NCBI GenBank assembly: GCA_016213325.1 | Contig: JACRAY010000024.1 | Location: forward strand, 124,001 to 188,000 | Length of the DNA stretch: 64,000 nt | Origin: Burkholderiales bacterium | GTDB taxonomy: Bacteria; Pseudomonadota; Gammaproteobacteria; Burkholderiales; Burkholderiaceae_C | Direction: 5' to 3' | Part shown: positions 19,003 to 27,164 of the stretch, in pieces | Layout of the letters: each line of letters begins with the position of its first letter | How positions within the stretch are numbered: position 1 is the stretch's first letter | The notes under the pieces: model-generated | What the model was told of the DNA's origin: nothing | The model's input: only the letters and a program-made list of their open reading frames with translations | The model's database searches: none | Program-made: the position numbers and the translations under genes

Positions 19003-19874
19003 CGCGCTTCCAGCAGTTCTATGCGCTCACCAAGCCTCGCGTGGTGCAGCTCATCGTCTTCTGCGCGCTGATCGGCATGGTGCTGGCGGTGCCCGGATGG
19101 CCGGGCCTCGAGGAAGCCAGGGTCGGCCTGGTGGCCTGTGCCGGCATCTGGCTCGTGGCGGGTGCCGCGGCCGCCTTCAACTGCCTGGTGGAAAAGGGCA
19201 TCGACGCCAAGATGCGCCGCACCGCCTGGCGTCCCACGGCGCGGGGCGAACTGGGCGACTGGCAGACGCTGCTGTTCGCCGCGGTCCTGTGCGCCATCGG
19301 CGGCTGGATCCTGCATGAATACGTCAACCCGCTCACGATGTGGCTCACGCTCGCCACCTTCGTCGGCTACGCGGTGGTCTACACCGTGATCCTGAAGCCG
19401 CTGACGCCGCAGAACATCGTGATCGGCGGCGCCTCGGGCGCGATGCCGCCTGTGCTGGGCTGGGCCGCGATGACGGGCGACGTCGGGCCCGAAGCGCTGA
19501 TCCTGTTCCTCATCATCTTCCTGTGGACGCCGCCGCACTTCTGGGCGCTGGCGCTGTACCGCGTGGAGGACTACCGCAAGTCGGGCCTGCCGATGCTGCC
19601 GGTGACGCACGGCAACGAGTTCACGCGCCTGCAGGTGTTCCTGTACACGCTGGTGCTGTTCGCGGCCTGCCTGATGCCCTTTGCCTACGGCATGAGTTCG
19701 TGGCTGTACCTCGTGGCCGCGGTGGTGCTGAGCGCCGGCTTCACGATGTACGGCTTTCGCCTGTGGCGCGAGTACTCCGACGCGCTCGCGCGCAAGACTT
19801 TCCGCTTTTCCCTGATCCACCTGAGCCTGCTGTTCGCGGCGCTGCTGGTGGACCACTACCTCCCGAGGTTCTAG
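18999..19874 (+). CDS. ctaB: Protohaem IX farnesyltransferase (haem O synthase)
   Basis: A 291-residue UbiA-family prenyltransferase with about eight to nine membrane helices. The N-terminal LTKPRVVQL motif and the first Asp-rich site (here [19 protein letters not shown]) are typical of CtaB/CyoE, and the second site reads [10 protein letters not shown]. It attaches the farnesyl tail to haem B to make haem O, which ctaA then converts. Its stop is directly followed by the ATG of sco. Confidence 0.96.
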   Translation: MTRFQQFYALTKPRVVQLIVFCALIGMVLAVPGWPGLEEARVGLVACAGIWLVAGAAAAFNCLVEKGIDAKMRRTAWRPTARGELGDWQTLLFAAVLCAIGGWILHEYVNPLTMWLTLATFVGYAVVYTVILKPLTPQNIVIGGASGAMPPVLGWAAMTGDVGPEALILFLIIFLWTPPHFWALALYRVEDYRKSGLPMLPVTHGNEFTRLQVFLYTLVLFAACLMPFAYGMSSWLYLVAAVVLSAGFTMYGFRLWREYSDALARKTFRFSLIHLSLLFAALLVDHYLPRF

Positions 19875-20453
19875 ATGGATCGCCGCCTCTTCCTGGCCCT
19901 TTCGCTCGCGCTCGCGGCCTGTGCCGACAGCAAGCCGCAGTTCAAGGCAATCGACATGACCGGCGCCGACTACGCGAAAGACTTCGCGCTGCCCGATGCC
20001 GACGGCCGCATGCGCACGCTGCAGGACTTTCGCGGCAAGGCCGTGGTCGTGTTCTTCGGCTACACGCAGTGCCCCGATGTCTGCCCGACCACGCTGGCCG
20101 AAATCGCGCAGGCGAAGAAGCTGCTGGGCCCCGACGGCGACAAGGTCCAGGCGGTCTTCATCACCGTGGACCCCGAGCGCGACAAGCCCGAGGCCATCAA
20201 GGCCTACGTGTCGAATTTCGACGCCACCGGCGTCGCGCTGCGCGGCTCGCCCGAACAAATCGCCGCGGTGGCGAAGGACTTCAAGGTGTACTACAAGCAG
20301 TCCCCGGGCAAGACGCCGGGCAGCTACACCGTGGACCATTCGGCGGCGAGCTACGTCTATGACCCCAAGGGCCGGCTGCGCCTTTACGCCAGGTACGGCA
20401 GCGGTCCCCAGGCGCTGGCCGACGACCTGAAGCTGCTGATCGCCGGGCGCTAG
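19875..20453 (+). CDS. sco: SCO family copper chaperone lipoprotein
   Basis: A 192-residue lipoprotein: the signal peptide ends with a lipobox LALAAC, so Cys 17 would be lipidated. The thioredoxin-like domain carries GYTQCPDVCP, whose two cysteines bind copper, and the distal ligand His in TVDHSA. SCO proteins load CuA in subunit II and may act as thiol reductants. It begins on the base after the ctaB stop and is the last member of the oxidase cluster. Confidence 0.95.
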   Translation: MDRRLFLALSLALAACADSKPQFKAIDMTGADYAKDFALPDADGRMRTLQDFRGKAVVVFFGYTQCPDVCPTTLAEIAQAKKLLGPDGDKVQAVFITVDPERDKPEAIKAYVSNFDATGVALRGSPEQIAAVAKDFKVYYKQSPGKTPGSYTVDHSAASYVYDPKGRLRLYARYGSGPQALADDLKLLIAGR

Positions 20454-20455
20454 CC

Positions 20456-21310
20456 GTGACGGCGCACCTCCTGGGGCGCAAGGGTGCGGCGCGTATCGCG
20501 CTGATCCCGCCCGAGGTGCTCGACGCGCTGAACGACGGGGCGGTGCCCACCGTCCACCTCAACGAGTTCCTGGCCCTGGACCTGCCGCGGCTGGCCCGCA
20601 ACGTCGCGCGGCACATCGGCCTGGAGCCCGAAGCCGAGCGCCTGGCGGATGCGCTCGCCATGCTGCCGGCCTTCAAGAAGGTGAAGCAGCACGAGCACGT
20701 GGCGCGTGCGCTCTACGACATGGCCGAGCCGCGCGGTGACCGCGACGCCATTGCCTATGCGCTGGCGACGCACGCGAGCGACGTGGCGCGTTCATGGGCG
20801 GCGCAGTGGGTGATGTTCTCGTCGCTGCCGCTCGCACACAAGCTGGAGGCGGTACGGCGCTTTGCGGCCGACCCGCACTTCGGCGTGCGCGAAGTCGCCT
20901 GGATGGCGGTGCGCGATAAAGTCGCAGGCGCGGTCGACGAGTCGGTGACGTTGCTTGGGCCGTGGGTTCGGCACGGCGACGAGAACATCCGCCGTTTCGC
21001 GAGCGAGCTCACGCGCCCGCGCGGTGTGTGGTGCGCCCAGATCGAGCTGCTGAAGCGCGAGCCCTGGCGTGCGCTGCCGCTGCTGGAACCCCTGAAGGCC
21101 GACCCGAGCCGCTATGTGCAGAAGTCGGTGGCGAACTGGCTGAACGATGCGTCGAAGACGCAGCCGGAGTGGGTGGAGGAGGTTTGTGCACGGTGGGCCA
21201 GGACCTCGAATACCGCTGCCACTGAGTACATTGTGCGCAGGGGACTTCGGTCGATATTGAACGCAGAAGACGCAGAAGAGAATTCAGAAGACGCAGAAAA
21301 TTTCAAATGA
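20456..21310 (+). CDS. HEAT-like DNA alkylation repair protein (AlkC/AlkD type), tail coded by a repeat
   Basis: A 284-residue helical-repeat protein. The segments HFGVREVAWMAVRD, DENIRRFASELTRPRG and RYVQKSVANWLNDASK match the HEAT-like fold of the AlkD/AlkC DNA glycosylases, which remove N3- and N7-alkylpurines. Translation starts at GTG, two bases after the sco stop. The last 17 residues or so (NAEDAEENSEDAEN-type) do not belong to the fold: they are read from the left arm of a large inverted repeat, so the native stop was probably lost when the repeat inserted. Alkylation repair is likely but not proven. Confidence 0.8.
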   Translation: MTAHLLGRKGAARIALIPPEVLDALNDGAVPTVHLNEFLALDLPRLARNVARHIGLEPEAERLADALAMLPAFKKVKQHEHVARALYDMAEPRGDRDAIAYALATHASDVARSWAAQWVMFSSLPLAHKLEAVRRFAADPHFGVREVAWMAVRDKVAGAVDESVTLLGPWVRHGDENIRRFASELTRPRGVWCAQIELLKREPWRALPLLEPLKADPSRYVQKSVANWLNDASKTQPEWVEEVCARWARTSNTAATEYIVRRGLRSILNAEDAEENSEDAENFK

Positions 21311-21356
21311 AGTTCTTCTGCGTCTTCTGAATTCATTCTGCGTCTTCTGCGTTCAA
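21257..21356. repeat. Large inverted repeat built from a GCAGAAGAC unit, copy 1
   Basis: Two arms of about 44 bases (21257-21300 and 21313-21356) are inverted copies with only a few differences and a 12-base centre. Each arm carries two units of the form CGCAGAAGACGCAGAA, spaced by an ATTCA element. The left arm is translated as the acidic tail of the HEAT-like protein. It sits between two convergent genes and would fold into a long hairpin in either transcript. A second copy is at 40833-40946. Confidence 0.85.
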
Positions 21357-21376
21357 AACGGCGCCGGAGAATACAC

Positions 21377-22381
21377 CTACTCCGCCTTGATACTCCGCAT
21401 CTGGATCACCCCACCCAACAGCGCCGTATCCGACTTGATGCGGTTAGCCAGCCCCTCGGCTGAAGTCCCCGCCACCTGCCACCCCTGCTGGAAAAGCTTC
21501 TGCCGAACCTCGGGCGAGCGAGCGATCTCGCTGACCAGGCGCGACAGGCGAGCGACGATCGGCTTGGGCATGGAAACGGGTGCCGCCGCGGCCGTCCAGA
21601 TCTCCAGCTGGAAGCCGCGAGTGACGCCGCCTTCGTCGAGGCTCGGGTACTCGGGGACCAGCACGCTGCGCGACACCGACGTGACGCCGATCGCCTTGAG
21701 CTTGCCCGCGCGGATCTGCGCCGCGGCCAAGCCCGGCGGCAACAGCGACAGGTGGATCTGGCCGCCGATCATGGCGGTGATCACCTGCGGGTTGCCCGGG
21801 TAGGGCACGTGCACCGGGTCGATGTTGGTCTTCGTCTTCAGCAGTTCCATGCCGATGTGGCCCACGGTCCCCACGCCCGGCGTGCCGTAGCTCCACTTGT
21901 TGCCGGCGGTGCGCGCAGCCACGAAGAATTCCTGCGCGGTATTGCCGGGTGCATTCACCGGCGCGGTCAGCAGCAGCGGCGCGGTGCCGATCAGGCTGAT
22001 GGGCGCCAGGTCCTTCAGCGGGTCGAACGGCGTCGCCGGGTTGAGCAGCTTGGCGATCGTCATGTTGCCGTTGATCAGCACGCCGATGGTGTGGTCGTCG
22101 GTCGCCTTGGCCACCATGTCCGCCGCGATGTTGCCGCCGGCGCCGGGCCGGTTCTCCACCACCACGGGCTGGCCCAGTGCCTTGGACAGCGGCTCGGCGA
22201 TGGTGCGGGCCACCAGGTCGGGCGTGGAGCCGCCGGGAAAGCCCACCAGGATGCGCACGGGCTTGGTCGGCCACGCAGCCGCAGGCTGGGCGGCCTTCTG
22301 CGCCAGTGCGGGCGCGCAGGCGGAAACGAGGGCGGCGGCCAGCAGGGTGCGGCGCAGGCGGGAGTGGAGTTGGGCTTTCAT
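21377..22381 (-). CDS. Bug-family tripartite tricarboxylate-type substrate-binding protein
   Basis: A 334-residue periplasmic receptor. A signal peptide ends near ALA-Q (residue 28); the mature part has the Bug hallmarks WPTKPVRILVGFPGG near the start and ENRPGAGGNIAADMV. Bug proteins bind carboxylates or aromatic acids and are greatly expanded in Comamonadaceae and Bordetella; most lack a linked transporter, as here. The ATG at 22381 has a TAGCAT hexamer seven bases upstream. The ligand is unknown. Confidence 0.93.
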   Translation of the reverse strand: MKAQLHSRLRRTLLAAALVSACAPALAQKAAQPAAAWPTKPVRILVGFPGGSTPDLVARTIAEPLSKALGQPVVVENRPGAGGNIAADMVAKATDDHTIGVLINGNMTIAKLLNPATPFDPLKDLAPISLIGTAPLLLTAPVNAPGNTAQEFFVAARTAGNKWSYGTPGVGTVGHIGMELLKTKTNIDPVHVPYPGNPQVITAMIGGQIHLSLLPPGLAAAQIRAGKLKAIGVTSVSRSVLVPEYPSLDEGGVTRGFQLEIWTAAAAPVSMPKPIVARLSRLVSEIARSPEVRQKLFQQGWQVAGTSAEGLANRIKSDTALLGGVIQMRSIKAE

Positions 22382-22398
22382 GGTCGCAATGCTAACAA

Positions 22399-24120
22399 CT
22401 AGAAGTTCAATGGCTTGATCGCCTTTCGCGCATCCGCGGGAATCGCGGCTGCGGCTTCCACCAGCGACTGCAGCGACTCGCCGGTGCCGAGCACGGGGTC
22501 GGGCAGCATGGCGATGGCGACGTGGAAACGCAGCACCAGCCCGGCGGGCAGCGGCGTGGCTTGCCTGAGGCCGCTCGCCACGATGTGCTGGGCGCGCGAC
22601 AACGCCGTCGACGGCGTGGTGGGGCCTTCGAGCAGCACGGCAAAGTCGCTCTCGCCGACGCGGGCGGCGACGTCGATGTCGGTGATGGCCCGCCGCAGGT
22701 GCGAGGCAGCCACCACCAGCGCCTTGTCCAGCGCTTCGGCGCCGAACTGGTGTTCGATCGCCTCGTGGTTGGCCAGGCGCACGCCGAGCAGGGCGCACGG
22801 GTGCTTCAGGCTGCGTGCACGCGCGATGGCGGCGTCCAGCCGCTGCAGCAGCACGCGCGTATTGGCCAACCCCGTCAGGGCGTCGCTGCTGGTGAGCGCG
22901 GCGGCGCGCACTTCCGCCTCGCGGCGGCGGCTGCCGCGCAGGCTGATCGCGTAGAACAGGATCGGCATCTCGATCATGGCGCCTATGGTGATGCCGTAGC
23001 GCGTGAGCACGCTGTTGGGAATGAGGTTCAGGCCGCGCATCACGGGGAACACCGCCATCACGACCACGGGCAGGAAGCCCAGCGCGATCAGCCGGATGTG
23101 GGGGTCGTGGCCGTGCCACCAGACGATGGCGATCAGCACGACCACAAGGACGAGCGCGACTGAAGTCAACGCCAGCTGCAAGGCGAACGTGGGCCGCGAA
23201 GCCATCCAGGTGTCGAGCGCCACGGCCGACAGCAACGCCGCAATCAGTGCCCACACCATGAGGTCGAGCGCGCGCGAGAACCGCGCCGGCTCGGTCACCG
23301 TGCGCACGAACCACAGGCCCGCGGCCGACGACAGGCCGGGCAGCAGGAAGGTGGAAACCTCGTTCCAATTGAGCGCGCCCACCCACAGGTGCTGGGCGCC
23401 CACCCCCAGGTACGCGGCCTGCCCCAGCGCCAGCGCGGCCACGTAGACCGAATAGGTGGCGAAGCTGCGGTCCCGGAACGCGATGGCGTTGCCCGCCGAC
23501 ACCAGCGTGAGCAGCACCGCGAGGCCGAAGTAGGCGCCCAGCATGAACTGCTCGATCTCGCGGGCGGCGATCAGCTGGCCCTGGGGATACAGGGTGATGG
23601 GAACGGCGAAGTCCACCCGCGAGTGCTCCACGCGCAGCCAGTAGCGCACCACGCGCCCGGGCTCTTCGGCCAGTTCGAACGTGGGCACGCGGCCCGGCAG
23701 CGGCCAGTCGGAGACGCGCCGAGTGTCACCCGCCTCACGCGCGACCCATTGGCCCCTGGCATCGCGATAGAACAGCTGGGCGCGGTCCAGTCCCGACGAG
23801 GTCAGCTCCAGGAACCAGCGCCCCGGCTGCCTCGCCTGCACGTCGAACTGCAGCCACCAGGCCTTGCCGTCGATGCTGTATTGCTGGCCCGGCAGCCGCA
23901 GCGCCCATGGCAGGCTTTCGCCGGCCGCTTCCACCGATTCGACAGGCGCTTGCGCCGTGCCGTCCAGCCACCAGCGCGAGCGCTCGTTGAGCGAGATGGC
24001 CCCGCCATCGGCCTCCAGCTGGATCGCAGGAGGCGCAGGGGCGATGGCGGCGACGGCTGCGCCCGCGGCGACCAGCCACGCCCCAACGAGTCCCAGCAAC
24101 CGTCCTGTTATCCGAGGCAC
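22399..24120 (-). CDS. 7TMR-DISM membrane receptor with degenerate GGDEF domain
   Basis: A 573-residue protein: signal peptide, periplasmic 7TMR-DISM extracellular domain (to about residue 185), seven membrane helices (about 190-395), then a GGDEF domain that starts with DALTGLANTR. The active-site motif reads GESDF instead of GG(D/E)EF, so diguanylate cyclase activity is doubtful; it may be a c-di-GMP or GTP-binding remnant. The start is placed at GTG 24120 because GACAAT lies 7 bases ahead with no Shine-Dalgarno; another GTG at 24135 is possible. It follows the rpoH terminator. Confidence 0.85.
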   Translation of the reverse strand: MPRITGRLLGLVGAWLVAAGAAVAAIAPAPPAIQLEADGGAISLNERSRWWLDGTAQAPVESVEAAGESLPWALRLPGQQYSIDGKAWWLQFDVQARQPGRWFLELTSSGLDRAQLFYRDARGQWVAREAGDTRRVSDWPLPGRVPTFELAEEPGRVVRYWLRVEHSRVDFAVPITLYPQGQLIAAREIEQFMLGAYFGLAVLLTLVSAGNAIAFRDRSFATYSVYVAALALGQAAYLGVGAQHLWVGALNWNEVSTFLLPGLSSAAGLWFVRTVTEPARFSRALDLMVWALIAALLSAVALDTWMASRPTFALQLALTSVALVLVVVLIAIVWWHGHDPHIRLIALGFLPVVVMAVFPVMRGLNLIPNSVLTRYGITIGAMIEMPILFYAISLRGSRRREAEVRAAALTSSDALTGLANTRVLLQRLDAAIARARSLKHPCALLGVRLANHEAIEHQFGAEALDKALVVAASHLRRAITDIDVAARVGESDFAVLLEGPTTPSTALSRAQHIVASGLRQATPLPAGLVLRFHVAIAMLPDPVLGTGESLQSLVEAAAAIPADARKAIKPLNF

Positions 24121-24159
24121 AGCCGCGATTGTCACAGCTTCGCGCCGCCCGGAAACGAC

Positions 24160-24182
24160 GAAGCCCGGCTGGGCCGGGCTTC
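24160..24182 (-). terminator. Terminator after rpoH
   Basis: A perfect 10-base stem (GAAGCCCGGC paired with GCCGGGCTTC) with a 3-base loop lies 24 bases after the rpoH stop. On the minus strand it is followed by a T-containing but not uniform tract (TCGTCGTTT), so termination may be partial. Confidence 0.7.
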
Positions 24183-24205
24183 GGGGCTCATTCGGAACAA
24201 GACGC

Positions 24206-25138
24206 TCAGGCGTAGGCCGCCAGCGCCTTCTTCATCTTCTTCATGGCTGCCGCCTCGATCTGGCGGATGCGCTCGGCCGAAACGCCATACTCGGTGGCCA
24301 GTTCGTGCAGCGTCATGCCGCCGGAGCCGTCGTCGTTGACCCTCAGCCAGCGCTCTTCGACGATGCGGCGGCTGCGCGCATCGAGCTGGTCCAGCGCGGC
24401 CGAGATGCCGTCGGTGGCCATGGTGTCGCGCTGCTTGTTCTCCAGCAGCGCCGTCGGCTCCTGCGTGGCGTCGGCCAGGTACGCGATGGGACCGAAGGCC
24501 TCGTCGCCGTCGTCGGTGGGCCCCGGGTCCAGCATCACGTCGCCGCCGGACATGCGGGTTTCCATCTCGATGACTTCTTCGCGCTTCACGTTCAGCTCGC
24601 GTGCCATCACCTCGATCTGCGCGTCGGTCAAAGTATCGCGGTGCGTCTGCGCGCCCTCGTCGTCCTTGAAGCCCTGCTTCATCGAGCGCAGGTTGAAGAA
24701 CAGCTTGCGCTGGGCCTTGGTCGTCGCGACCTTGACCATGCGCCAGTTCTTCAGGATGTATTCGTGGATCTCGGCCTTGATCCAGTGCAGCGCGTAGCTC
24801 ACGAGGCGCACGCCCTGTTCGGGGTCGAAGCGCTTCACGGCCTTCATCAGGCCGATGTTGCCTTCCTGGATCAGGTCGCCGTGCGGCAAGCCGTAGCCCA
24901 GGTACTTGCGCGACACCGACACCACCAGGCGCAGGTGCGACAGCACCAGCTTCCCGGCGGCTTCCAGGTCGTTCGACTCGCGGAATTTCCGGGCGAACTC
25001 GGTCTCTTCCTCCGGCGTCAGCATCGGCAGGCGATTGACGGCGGAAATATAGGCATCCAAGTTGCCCAGCGAAGGAACGACCGCCCACGGGTTGGCGACC
25101 GCCAAGGCCGTAGCAGGGGTTCCAGTCGGAGATGACAT
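24206..25138 (-). CDS. rpoH: RNA polymerase heat-shock sigma factor RpoH
   Basis: A 310-residue sigma-32. Region 2 is clear (SHLRLVVSVSRKYLGYGLPHGDLIQEGNIGLMKAV split over regions 2.1-2.2), as is the RpoH-box-like QRKLFFNLR and region 4.2 with an HTH (LHELATEYGVSAERIRQIE). It directs transcription of chaperone and protease genes. The ATG at 25138 was chosen over an upstream one because an AAGGAG ribosome site lies 8 bases before it. A perfect CIRCE operator lies 30 bases upstream, which suggests repression by HrcA, coded in this same window. Confidence 0.97.
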   Translation of the reverse strand: MSSPTGTPATALAVANPWAVVPSLGNLDAYISAVNRLPMLTPEEETEFARKFRESNDLEAAGKLVLSHLRLVVSVSRKYLGYGLPHGDLIQEGNIGLMKAVKRFDPEQGVRLVSYALHWIKAEIHEYILKNWRMVKVATTKAQRKLFFNLRSMKQGFKDDEGAQTHRDTLTDAQIEVMARELNVKREEVIEMETRMSGGDVMLDPGPTDDGDEAFGPIAYLADATQEPTALLENKQRDTMATDGISAALDQLDARSRRIVEERWLRVNDDGSGGMTLHELATEYGVSAERIRQIEAAAMKKMKKALAAYA

Positions 25139-25167
25139 ACCTTTAGCTCCTTTCACTCCCAATCATG

Positions 25168-25194
25168 TTAGCACTCTCTTGGATCGAGTGCTAA
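25168..25194. promoter_or_regulatory. CIRCE operator for HrcA upstream of rpoH
   Basis: The sequence TTAGCACTC-N9-GAGTGCTAA is an exact match to the CIRCE consensus. It lies 30-56 bases before the rpoH start on the minus strand. CIRCE is the binding site of the heat-shock repressor HrcA and normally precedes groESL or dnaK operons. Confidence 0.95.
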
Positions 25195-25321
25195 ATGACA
25201 AGTTCAATGGCCAGGATAGCCCGACTCCGGGAAATCCCGGGGTCCCTCAAGGTAAGTTCGCACAGGGAGCCAGGGGTTCCCATCAGTACGATGGAAACAT
25301 GCTGTAACCCAGGGGATCCCA

Positions 25322-25774
25322 ATGAAATCGCTGATCGGACGGATGTTCAGGCGCAGGGAACGGCCGGCGCAGCCTTCGGTGGTGTCTTCCGAAATGACCA
25401 GCAGTGACATCGAAAACTACTATCTTCGTATTATCGTCGATGGCTTGAAGCGCATGCTGGTGCCGTCCGACGCGGTCGAGGTCGGCGTGAAGCGCTCGGG
25501 CACCGGCCCGTCGGGGCTGGCCGCCTATGCCGGCTACGTCCGGCTGCTGAGGTGGGACCCGGTGCTCACGCCCGTGCTGCTGCAGAACATGCCGGTGATC
25601 GATGCGCGCATCCGCCGGGTCGTCCATGCCTCGGTGATCCTCGAGCACACCCACTTCTCCGGGCTCTGGTTCCAGGCCACCGACGCGACGCCCGGCGCAC
25701 CCAAGAACCTCGTCGGCATGCCGGCCGAGCTGCAATGGCAGTCGGGCGGGCCGACGTCCACCCCGCCGCCCTGA
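25322..25774 (+). CDS. Conserved hypothetical protein, 150 residues
   Basis: Not recognised. The N-terminus is basic (MKSLIGRMFRRRERP), followed by a compact alpha/beta-looking region (about residues 25-135) with DIENYYLRIIVDGLKRML and a HASVILEHTHFSGLWF stretch, and a Pro-rich end. No signal peptide or membrane helix is seen. An AGGGGA ribosome site precedes the ATG. It lies one base before cutA on the same strand, so they are probably co-transcribed; that gives no clear functional clue. Confidence 0.7.
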   Translation: MKSLIGRMFRRRERPAQPSVVSSEMTSSDIENYYLRIIVDGLKRMLVPSDAVEVGVKRSGTGPSGLAAYAGYVRLLRWDPVLTPVLLQNMPVIDARIRRVVHASVILEHTHFSGLWFQATDATPGAPKNLVGMPAELQWQSGGPTSTPPP

Positions 25775-25775
25775 A

Positions 25776-26099
25776 GTGAGCATCCTGAGCGTCACGACGA
25801 CAGTCGCCACGGCCGCCGATGCGCAGCGGCTGGCGCGTGCGCTGGTCGAGCGGCGGCTCGCGGCCTGCGTGCAGGTGGAAGCGGGCCTCACGTCGCACTA
25901 CCGGTGGGAGGGGCGCGTGTGCGAGGACGCCGAAGTCCGGCTCGTCATCAAGACGCTGCCTGGATGCGAGGCGGCGCTGCGAGCCTTCTTCGACGCAGAG
26001 CATCCGTACGACGTGCCGCAATTCCTCGCCGCCACACTGCAGGGCAGCGAAGCGTACGAGCTCTGGGTCCGCGGCGAAGTGGACCTGCCCACGAGCTGA
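25776..26099 (+). CDS. cutA: Divalent cation tolerance protein CutA
   Basis: A 107-residue trimeric CutA1 protein. Family features are VTTTVATAADAQRLARALVE, the RLAACVQV segment, Y(R)WEG and an EHPYDVPQF loop close to the C-terminus. CutA is a cytoplasmic protein tied to copper and other metal tolerance in E. coli, though its molecular role is not settled. The start is GTG, one base after the previous stop. Confidence 0.93.
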   Translation: MSILSVTTTVATAADAQRLARALVERRLAACVQVEAGLTSHYRWEGRVCEDAEVRLVIKTLPGCEAALRAFFDAEHPYDVPQFLAATLQGSEAYELWVRGEVDLPTS

Positions 26100-26158
26100 A
26101 GGGAGCGCTTGCGGCTGCCGCTACCATGCGCGTAGCAATGCGCCAAACTGGAGCGGAC

Positions 26159-27151
26159 ATGACACTCACCCGACTCGGAGCCACCGGCCTGCAGGTCTCG
26201 CGCCTGTGCATGGGCACCATGACCTTCGGCACGCAGGCCGACGAAGCCCAGTCCTTCGCAATCCTCGCCGCCGGCGCCGAAGCCGGCATCAATTTCATCG
26301 ATACAGCCAACGTGTACCCCCTGGGCGCAGGCGCGGGGGAACGCGGCGAGACCGAACGCATCGTCGGCCGCTGGCTGCAGGGCCAGCGCGAGCGCTTCAT
26401 CCTGGCCACCAAGGCCGCGTCGACGATGGGGCCGCTGCCGTGGGAAGGCGGTACGTCGCGCAAGCACCTGCTCGACGCGATCGACGCATCGCTCGAGCGC
26501 CTGGGCACCGACTACGTCGACCTGTACCAGTTGCATCGCGACGACCCCGACACGCCGCTGGACGAAACGCTGGAAGCGCTGGACACCATCGTGCGCAGCG
26601 GCCGCGCACGCTACGTGGGCGTGTCCAACTGGAACGCATGGCGTATCGGGCGCGCCCTGGGGCGCAGCGAAGCCTTGGGCATCGCGAAGGTCGCCACCGT
26701 GCAGCCGCGCTACAACCTGCTGTTCCGCCAGTTCGAACGCGACCTGTTCCCGCTGTGCCGCGAGGAGAACCTGGCGACCCTTTGCTACAACCCCTTGGCC
26801 GGCGGCCTGCTGACCGGCAAGCACAATGACCTGTCGTCGCCCGACGCGCAAAGCCGTTTCGGCGGCGGCAAGGCGGCCGCGATGTACAAGGACCGCTACT
26901 GGCACGAACGCGAGTTCGAGGCCGTCAAGCGCTTCACGGCCGTGGCCGCCGAAGCGGGCATCGCGCCGGCGAAGCTGGCCGTGGCCTGGGTGCTCGCGCA
27001 ACCGGGCGTGACCTGTGCGATCGTGGGTGCGAGCCGCGCCTCGCAACTGCCCGACGTGCTGGCGGCAGACGGCGCCACACTCGGTACGCCGTTGCTGGCG
27101 CGCCTCGACGAGCTGACGCGCGACTTCCGGATGGGCGACGCTGCGCGCTGA
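26159..27151 (+). CDS. Aldo/keto reductase
   Basis: A 330-residue (beta/alpha)8 NAD(P)H-dependent reductase. The catalytic tetrad can be placed: Asp in FIDTANVYP, the Tyr of that same motif, Lys in ILATKAA, and His in DLYQLHRDD. The cofactor-binding end reads CAIVGASRASQL. It belongs to the YajO/Tas-like group, close to the potassium-channel beta-subunit branch; the substrate is unknown. A GGAGCGG ribosome site lies before the ATG. It converges with selD with a 13-base gap. Confidence 0.92.
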   Translation: MTLTRLGATGLQVSRLCMGTMTFGTQADEAQSFAILAAGAEAGINFIDTANVYPLGAGAGERGETERIVGRWLQGQRERFILATKAASTMGPLPWEGGTSRKHLLDAIDASLERLGTDYVDLYQLHRDDPDTPLDETLEALDTIVRSGRARYVGVSNWNAWRIGRALGRSEALGIAKVATVQPRYNLLFRQFERDLFPLCREENLATLCYNPLAGGLLTGKHNDLSSPDAQSRFGGGKAAAMYKDRYWHEREFEAVKRFTAVAAEAGIAPAKLAVAWVLAQPGVTCAIVGASRASQLPDVLAADGATLGTPLLARLDELTRDFRMGDAAR

Positions 27152-27164
27152 GCGCGGGGCCTTG

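Noticed and set aside
25195..25260. A sigma-32 or sigma-70 promoter for rpoH around TTGAAC/TTGTCA.
   Set aside because: No -10 lies at a proper distance from either hexamer, so I list only the CIRCE site.
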